This document shows positions 56,991-64,000 of a DNA stretch of 64,000 nucleotides, piece after piece. Numbering within the stretch: position 1 is the stretch's first letter; each line of letters opens with the position of its first letter. Both the position numbers and the translations under genes were made by a program. The notes under the pieces are model-generated. The model had not been told where the DNA came from, did not search any database, and saw only the letters and a program-made list of their open reading frames with translations. The stretch is from Rhizophagus irregularis (taxonomy: Eukaryota > Glomeromycota > Glomeromycetes > Glomerales > Glomeraceae): the NCBI RefSeq assembly GCF_026210795.1, contig NC_089429.1, positions 1,612,001 through 1,676,000 of the forward strand. Direction: 5' to 3'.

Positions 56991-58371
56991 ACACAATATT
57001 TTTATATAGTGACTTATACTTATTAGTTTATAGAGATTACCCTGCATAAATTTGAGTGGTGTAACGTGTGATATGGCGTTGTTCCGGTCTATTCCATATT
57101 TATTATATTGATTGGTAATTTGTTGTTTTCTTTTGGTTAGACTGATGAATATTAAGTTAATATTGTTTCCTAACTAATAGATCATAAGGATATTTTTTTT
57201 AGTGGATTTTTTTTACAGGTACGGAAAGTTTGACCAACCTTACCGCAAACTCAATATCTATTTGATCAACAGTACCCGTTCACCTACTGTAAAGCCCGGA
57301 GCAGTAAACCATGATAAAAAATCCATGTGACCCATAATAAATTTTTTTTTAACACTGAAGTATATTACTAATTACGTAAAGAAAACTTTTTTAATGGTTT
57401 TAAAACTATTTTTTTAAAGAAGGTTTTTCTTTAAGAGAAACTATTATTATTTTTTTTTTTACCATTTTTTTTAATTTTGTCCTTTTCTTAACGGACCAAT
57501 TTTTTTTTTAACACAAAAAAGATTTCTTTAACCTGTAATATTTATTTATTAATATTATTTTAAAAAGTACTGTATGTATATATATTAAAATAAAGTAATT
57601 ACCTTTCGGCAAATTCTTTTTTTAGAAAATTATTTTGTTTATGTAATTAAAAAAAAATTTGGGGATACTTTGGTTACCCTGAAATTTGTAATGTGTAGCA
57701 TGTCTCGTTTTGGCACATATCTAAACCAATTAAAATAATCGATTAGTCTAAAAATTACGTACACGCTTATTAATCATTAAGGTTTAATAAGCCAAAAAAA
57801 AAATAATAAACAAAGAAAGATTAATCATTAGTGTAATGATGCCGATCATTTTTATTCGCTAAGCTAATTATCATTTTTATTATGATAAATTTAATAAATT
57901 TTAAAGAATTTAATATTTTTGTTCATGCTATAGCTTATTTTTAAAATATTATTTGCGTGCACAATTTACAAGTTCATTGATCACGTAGTAATTTCTATTA
58001 TTAAGACATTTGATTGATATTTTTGACGTTTGACCATGCGTCTATCGTGTTAGTACGTGGCATATTTTCATCGGTCACACAATAAAAATAAAGTTCCGGC
58101 AGAATTGAAAAGCCCCCACCAAATAACTATAAAATGTATTTACAATGAAATAGCGTGTGTAACACTAAGTCTTGGAAGATTCGTTAAATCTTAAACAAAG
58201 GGTTTAACAAAAAAAAAATTTTTTTTTTTTTTTTGTAACGGTCGATCATGCAGTGATCATAAACAACTTTATCTTGTGCGACATTGCCAGTCGAACTTTC
58301 CGAAATTCAAATAAATTTGCTCATATTTTAACGTAACTTCTAATTTTGAAATCCCCTTTTCCTTTAACAAT
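56991..58371. other. Spacer with T-rich arrays
   Basis: Poly-T stretches near 57340-57520 and A8-T18 near 58208-58235. A CCCC-TTTT-CC leader lies 17 bases before the next ATG. No gene. Confidence 0.5.
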
Positions 58372-60114
58372 ATGACATGTTCAAAGTTATTTTCAGGAGA
58401 TTTACCTGAATTAATAAACGAAATTATAGAATATTTTCATGATGATTTCAAAACATTACATTCATGTATATTAGTTAATAGATTATGGTGTCGTCTGGCA
58501 ATTCCATTATTATGGAAGGATCCATTTTCAATTCTTACTGAAAATTATAATTTTATTGAAATTTATTTACATTATTTGAAAGATGATGATGAAAAAAAAT
58601 TAAATGAATATATAATCCGTAATGATCTATTTTCTTCAAACACATTGTTTAATTATCCTAGTTTTATTCAACATTTAGACACATGTAAGATCAATTACGC
58701 GATTAATAAGTGGATTACAACTTTTGAAACTTCAAAAACTGAAACACCAAATTCAGGTTATTTTATACAAAATACGAAGAAGTTATTACTTTCACAAACG
58801 CCCAACTTTACAAAATTAATTCATAGATTATTATTTCAAATATTCATTGAAAATGAAGTAATTTTGAATAGTTTTGAAATTATGTTGTTTAATAGTACAG
58901 GATTTGAATATTTTGATGAGATTTTACAATTAATATTACAAAATCCTAAATTCATTTATAATATTAAAAATTTTAAAATTGATTTGGATAAAGAAACTGA
59001 TAGCGTAACAAGATTTTCAAATTTTCTTTACTCTAATTGTGAGTCAATTTCATCACTTTATTTTCAATTTAGTTCAGATGATTCAGATCCAGATTCAGAT
59101 TTAGATGAAAATGATGATATTCATCCAGTTACTGAAAAATGTTTGTCATTATCACAAATAATTCAATCTCAAAAAAATCTTAAAAAGATTTTAATTGGTT
59201 ATAATTTCCCCTTACACCATTCACTATTATCATTAAAAAATCCTTATTGTTCAAATACATTAAACACAATCATATTTTATTATGTTGATTTTAATAATAT
59301 TACTGTTTTAACTGAAGTATTCAATCAATTGAATGTTTTAGAATCAATTCATATTATTTATTGTTTTTCTCTAGATTCTAAATTTATTCAACAGATTATC
59401 AACATTACTAAATCATTTAAATTAAAATCTTTATTTTTGAATGAAATTGATGATGATGATTTATTGGAACCGTTAATACAAAAGTCGGGAAATTATTTAG
59501 AAAATTTTGGAATTGTAAATAATGAATCAGGACCATTATTACAACAATTATTACAATTAATTATAAAATATTGTAATAAAATTAAATATTTGGGTCGTAT
59601 TAGGTTTTCTAATGAGAATACTCATCTAATAATTAATTTGATTGAAAATATTTCACAAAATCTTAGTTACCTTACAATTGATGCATTTTGTTTAAGTTAC
59701 CTTGAAAATAATCTTAATGATAGTATTAAAATTAGTTCAATTATATTACAAAATTTAGGACAAATTCTTCCTTTTAAATTAGAATATTTACATTTGATTC
59801 TTAATTCAATTGATGAAAATGATTTAAAAATATTCTTAAAAAATTTTCAAAATACTTTTGTTAAAAAATTATTAATCAAACATAAAAAGAATGATGATAA
59901 ATGTAAGAGTATTTATTCTTATATGGAAGAATTTATTATGAAAAAGAAAAGAGTTAAATATTTTGCTTTTACAGAAACTTATTTTGGAGTTATTAATGAT
60001 TTTTTTACTTGTGAAGATAAAGTAAAGAAATATGAATCATATGATATTCAAGTTTTAAATTATAGAGATTCATTTATTAGTAATATTTATGATTTTATAA
60101 ATGAAATTGATTAA
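58372..60114 (+). CDS. F-box-like protein with acidic insert
   Basis: 580 residues, the longest of the family here. F-box-like segment: LPELINEIIEYFHDDF, NRLWCRLAIPLLWKDPFS (Lys replaces the usual Glu before DPFS). NTLFNYPSFIQHL follows. Two inserts distinguish it: a Thr/Ser/Lys loop around residues 120-145 (ETSKTETPNSGYF) and an acidic Asp/Ser loop around residues 236-250 (DDSDPDSDLDENDD). Leucine-rich stretches FNQLNVLESIHIIYC and LGQILPFKLEYLHLIL remain. By family it would be an SCF substrate receptor. The start is fixed by MTCSKLFSG, the same as the 8116 gene, and by the C4-T4 leader. Intronless. Confidence 0.85.
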   Translation: MTCSKLFSGDLPELINEIIEYFHDDFKTLHSCILVNRLWCRLAIPLLWKDPFSILTENYNFIEIYLHYLKDDDEKKLNEYIIRNDLFSSNTLFNYPSFIQHLDTCKINYAINKWITTFETSKTETPNSGYFIQNTKKLLLSQTPNFTKLIHRLLFQIFIENEVILNSFEIMLFNSTGFEYFDEILQLILQNPKFIYNIKNFKIDLDKETDSVTRFSNFLYSNCESISSLYFQFSSDDSDPDSDLDENDDIHPVTEKCLSLSQIIQSQKNLKKILIGYNFPLHHSLLSLKNPYCSNTLNTIIFYYVDFNNITVLTEVFNQLNVLESIHIIYCFSLDSKFIQQIINITKSFKLKSLFLNEIDDDDLLEPLIQKSGNYLENFGIVNNESGPLLQQLLQLIIKYCNKIKYLGRIRFSNENTHLIINLIENISQNLSYLTIDAFCLSYLENNLNDSIKISSIILQNLGQILPFKLEYLHLILNSIDENDLKIFLKNFQNTFVKKLLIKHKKNDDKCKSIYSYMEEFIMKKKRVKYFAFTETYFGVINDFFTCEDKVKKYESYDIQVLNYRDSFISNIYDFINEID

Positions 60115-60690
60115 ATTATTTATGTAATTTATTATTACTACCAATAAAGTTTCGAAATTTATCATGTGATATATTATAATCTACCGTGTACTTGATGCAG
60201 GCCAAAACTAATTTAATGCTGGCCAGAGTTAAATTAATATTGTTGTATTATGAATAAACACATATGACTCGGTATAATAAAATCAGTAAGTTGTGATAAA
60301 AATAATTATAGTGGATTTAGTTTAAGTAAAATTTGTCATAAGCCAAAATTAGTTTATTATATTGGGCTCCGAAGATAAAATAAACGTTGATCTTACTAAA
60401 GTAGTCTCTTTTCAATTATAGCGAACTTCATAGAAATTTTACTTTAACCCATTCAATATTATTATCAAAAGCATTAATGCTTGTGTAAGCTTGACTTTTT
60501 TAATTTGAGATTTACTTTTAAATATTGAAGCCGTAAAAAGCCAAAAAGGAATGTTAATAACGTTTTCAATTAAAAAAATCCCCCTCCCTTCCCGTTATAC
60601 TTACAATTCCATGTCAGATATCCAAAAGGCCGAAGTTAGGACCTAGGAGGCGTCCTTAAGAAAAAAAGAAGAATTTGAAGGGCTTTTTTT
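60115..60690. other. Spacer, 3' flank of F-box gene
   Basis: AATGCTGGCCAGAG and GATGCAGGCCAAAA form a short near-repeat at 60195-60230. No gene. Confidence 0.5.
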
Positions 60691-60850
60691 TTTTTTGAAA
60701 AGTCGCTGTTGTAGACAAAACTTGACTATGTCCCAAACCTTGCCATCGGCCTAAATTATCGGCCCAATTTAATAATGCCTTAAGATTGTACCAACGATGA
60801 TCTTCTAATTTAGGCCGATGGTAAGGTCTACATCGCAACATCGCTATACA
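60691..60850. repeat. Hairpin repeat with overlapping short frame
   Basis: ACCTTGCCATCGGCCTAAATTA (60737-60758, given here only by its ends and one mismatch) pairs with TAATTTAGGCCGATGGTAAG (60806-). The outer parts GTCGCTGTTGTAGAC and GTCTACATCGCAACATCGC also face each other. A minus-strand frame over it reads RPKLEDHRWYNLKALLNWAD, then NLGRWQGLGHSQ. It is GC-richer than its surroundings. Probably a MITE-like element; the frame may be incidental. Confidence 0.4.
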
Positions 60851-61025
60851 TAAAATTATAACTATACTTGTATATAAAAAAGATAGACTATTATTGTAAT
60901 GCATTAGACTAATAAATAGACTTTTATTGCGCTGAATTTAGTTTTGCTTTTACATTGAAAAAAATGATGCTTGCTTTGTATTGTTAGAAGCAAAGTTACA
61001 TATTACTGTATTAGGAATTATATTA

Positions 61026-62558
61026 CCCTATAAAAAATATGTATACGGAAAGGATACGTTTTGTATACATTTTATGTACGTTTCTATAGATTCCGTATAC
61101 AAATTCCGTATATTTAATAAGTAATTCATTTTTGAACATTTTTTTAAAAAACTAATGTATAAGAAATGTATACGGAAAAAATTAATCATGCGGAATGTAT
61201 ACGGAATTTTTAAACTTAATATTTTTAGAAGATAATTTTACAAAAATTCCGTATCATAACACGAGATCACATGATTGTTTATTGTTTTGTTATGATACGT
61301 TTTTTGTTTTTTATATAAACCCTTACTTTGATGAGTTTGATCTTCCGATCTTCCTTTCTGTCTTTCCTTTCCTTTCTCTTTCTCTTGTCATATTTTTGTT
61401 ATTTTTTCTAAATTTTTCTTCTTTCTTCGTCACCCCTTTTAAAAATAATTTTTTTTTTCGTACCTCACTTTAAAAAATTTTTTTTTCGTCACTCTCCTTT
61501 GAAAAAAAATTTTTTTTCATCACTCCCTTAAAAAAAAATTTTTCTTTTATTTCCCACTCTTCTTTTTTTTTAAAAAAAAATTTCTTCTTTCTATTTCTAT
61601 TTCCTCTTTATAAAAAAAATTTTTATTTTTCTAACTTTGACGTCCTCCCTTTAAAAAAAAATTTTTTTTTAACTTTCCTAACTTCGTTATCCCTCTTTTT
61701 AAAAAAATATTTTTTTTGGTTTATTCTTTATTCCCCTTTCTTCTTTATTTATATTTAATTTCATAGGCCAGCAGATTTTTTTTGTGAGAATATTCAGTTT
61801 CTTTTTTTTTTTTTGTAGATCAGTTTGGGAGTCCTTTTCTTTTTGTAGGATGATTCAGGATTTTTTTCTTTTTTTAGGTCAGTTCGAATTTTTTTGTTTT
61901 TTTGTATGTTGGGTTCAGATTCTTTTCTTTTTGTAGGTTGTTTCAGTTTTGTTGCTTCAGAGTCTGCTTTTTTTGTAGGTCAGTTTTGGATTTATTTTGT
62001 TGTTTTGGTTTCTTTTTCATTAGACGCCTCATAATTCTTTTCTTTTATGTAGGTTAGACATTCTGGAGTTCTCTTTCTTTTTTTGTAGGAATGCTGACCT
62101 TTGGTGACTTGGACGATTGCAGATGGGGGTTTTGTTTCCAATCTTTTTTTTTTGTTCTTTTAGGTTGTTTGACTACAAATGAACCTGAACTTATAGATAA
62201 TTTAGGTTGCAATAGGTGGTTTTAATAAAGAGGGAATTTTCATAATGTATTTGTACTTTGTTTATTTTTTTATTTTTTATTTAATTTAATAAAGTGAAAT
62301 TAGATTTATGTAAATACAATTATAGTAAACTGTAATACAAATAGTAAATTCAGTGACCAAATCGTATAAATTTCGTGATAAAATCAGTGATCAAATCATG
62401 TAAATTCCATATAAATCCCGTGCAAATTCCGTATCCAAACCATATTTTTGGTGATACGGAATTGTGCATTTTTCCGTATCCTATTATGATACGTTATTTC
62501 TAAGGAAAAAAAATCGTATAAAAACTTTATAAAAAACGTATCCAATTTTTTTATAGGG
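61026..62558. mobile_element. 1.5-kb TIR element, CCCTATAAAAAA ends
   Basis: The left end CCCTATAAAAAATATGTATACG faces the right end, inverse of CCCTATAAAAAAATTGGATACG. TTA is repeated at both outsides (61023-61025 and 62559-62561). Subterminal regions carry many GTATACGGAA/TTCCGTATAC words on both sides. The middle is low-complexity (see next entry) and encodes nothing. The ends match the small MITEs at 6154 and 43612, so all may use one transposase. Size and lack of a transposase make it non-autonomous. Confidence 0.6.
61430..62160. repeat. Low-complexity arrays inside the TIR element
   Basis: First part (to about 61720): repeated CCCTTTAAAAAAAATTTTTTTT-like blocks separated by TCACTCC or CTTTCC. 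Second part (about 61790-62110): repeats of TTCTTTTTGTAGGTCAGTT and variants, roughly every 40-60 bases. Non-coding. Confidence 0.5.
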
Positions 62559-64000
62559 TTACTATCAGGTATTAGCTGAATGAAGTAATAGGAATTTTTT
62601 ATATATATAATTTAAATATGAATAAAATAATTTTTAAGGTTGATAAAATAATTTCTTATTCAAAGTTATGACTTTTATTAACGGTTTAGAGTCAAATATC
62701 AAAAAAGTATAATATACATTGATAAATCCTTTCGTGAGTTTCGTCCATATATAAATATTCCATAAAATGATTTTTCACGCCAAAAATCATGCTATTTAGT
62801 ATATTTAGTAACATGAGAAATAAAAACAACAAAAACTTGTAATAAATTAATTAATTTTTTAAATAACTAATTCAAAGAATAGAAAACTAACGTAAATTTA
62901 AATAGGGATTTAATTTTACTCATAAATCATAATATAATTTGTATGTTATTTTTTAAAATTTTATGGGTGAATTAAAACTAAAGGCGGAAAGATGATATTT
63001 TATGAAATCCGGGACAGTAATTTTCTTTATAAAAAGAAAGTAACTCTGAGACAAATTTATTGATAATTATATTATAACGGAATATTTAATAATATTCACA
63101 ATTCCAACTAAATATTTTCAAGATAAACCGAAATTTTATTTTGGCTTAAGTCATGACCAAGAGTCTTCAAGCAACCATTAAAATATTATTTTTTAATAAT
63201 AACTGAAATATAGTATAATTTGAAATTTTCTTAAAGCTTATTTGGAGTCTAAAAAAAAATAATAGTAGGCTTTAAATAATAGTGATTTTTATTAAAAACT
63301 TATTTAACCTTTTAAATCTTATTTTTAAAAAAGTTTTAGAGATTTTAAATTAATTAAATATCCGATTAAATTAATTAAATACATATCAGATATATCCTAA
63401 ATAACTATAAGTAAATTAAAATGTCTATTTCTGTTGACTTTCATAATTATTAGCTGTAACTAATTTGTCGTGTTTGCAGCAGGATTAATGAGTAATATAA
63501 TTTATTTGGATTATAATGTGGGTGAAAAATAAAATTTTACTATATAAAATAAATAAATATAATTTAAAAAAAATTATTAATTTTATTATTTTTTTTTTGG
63601 CTGGATATTTTTTAAAAATCATTTATTCTATCCTAACTAAAAAAAGAAATCATATAAAATATATTTATTTATTTCGATTACATAGCAGTACCTACTTAAA
63701 AGGCAAAAAAATTAGGAAAAAGAAAGTAAAAAAAGTTAACCAAGAAATAAAAAATTATTAGTGCTTGCCGTAACACCGCAGTATTGATCCAAACTTAAGC
63801 GGTGAAGGAACAAAAAACATTAGGAAAAAAGTATTATTATATAGAAATAAAATTAAAACCGAAAAAAAGTAAAAATAAAAAGAAAATTTGTTTAAGAAAA
63901 AAAATTGGTTTAAACTGAAAAAAATAGATACCCTTTTGGCTTCTTGATTCCACAAATCTAAACTTAAAAAAAAAATCAAAAAAAAAAAAAAAATCGAAAA
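62559..64000. other. AT-rich terminal spacer
   Basis: No gene supported; reading frames at 63516-63761 and 63758-63979 are Lys/Asn/Phe-biased and motif-free. Confidence 0.55.

Noticed and set aside
63516-63979. Terminal Lys/Phe-rich frames
   Set aside because: Low-complexity AT coding on both strands, without motif.

Overview
The window reads as nuclear DNA of a very AT-rich fungus, most likely an arbuscular mycorrhizal fungus of the Rhizophagus type (Glomeromycotina). The basis is the base composition, short fungal introns of about 60-100 bases with GT..AG ends, and the mix of gene families: a divergent F-box family, BTB-BACK-TLDc proteins, Cys-rich protein kinases, a small RBR ubiquitin ligase and a Crinkler-type header. 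These families are strongly expanded in that group. No tRNA, rRNA, bacterial or viral gene was seen. The species call is an inference and could not be tested by database search.

Layout. 1-8 kb: mostly repeat-rich spacer with one fully reconstructable 8-exon EF-hand gene (2518-4387, minus) and decayed coding pieces. 8-14 kb: two F-box genes (8116, plus; 10649, minus) and a three-exon RING-IBR-RING ligase (12811). 14.5-17.3 kb: a broken Crinkler header and two hAT-like non-autonomous elements, one with a perfect 8-bp target duplication. 18-25.6 kb: two closely related F-box genes on the minus strand with two F-box remnants and two other pseudogenes between them. 26-30 kb: tandem repeats, a SINE-like sequence and a hairpin MITE. 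30.9-32.6 kb: a BTB-BACK-TLDc gene. 34.4-37.5 kb: a dead kinase copy and an F-box gene of a second subfamily. 37.5-43.8 kb: long gene-poor spacer with transposase debris. 43.9-49.6 kb: three tandem BTB-BACK-TLDc paralogues on a ~1.98 kb repeat unit that includes the promoter. 50.5-53.0 kb: a Cys-rich protein kinase gene whose last exons look frameshifted. 54.4-60.1 kb: two more F-box genes and another remnant. 61.0-62.6 kb: a 1.5-kb terminal-inverted-repeat element.

Function. Most intact genes belong to ubiquitination-type or adaptor families: F-box proteins as SCF substrate receptors, BTB-BACK proteins as probable Cullin-3 adaptors, and an RBR E3. The kinase and the EF-hand protein are signalling proteins. 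Nothing shows these genes act in one pathway. The picture is a dynamic birth-and-death region: tandem copies, multiple stages of gene decay, and at least four families of small inverted-repeat transposons. I found no clearly new biological system. The best leads are the shared-promoter BTB-TLDc array with a diversifying TLDc loop, the stop-free in-frame intron of its middle copy, the exon-pair duplication in the EF-hand gene, the decayed Crinkler header, and a transposon family with CCCTATAAAAAA ends and 3-bp duplications.
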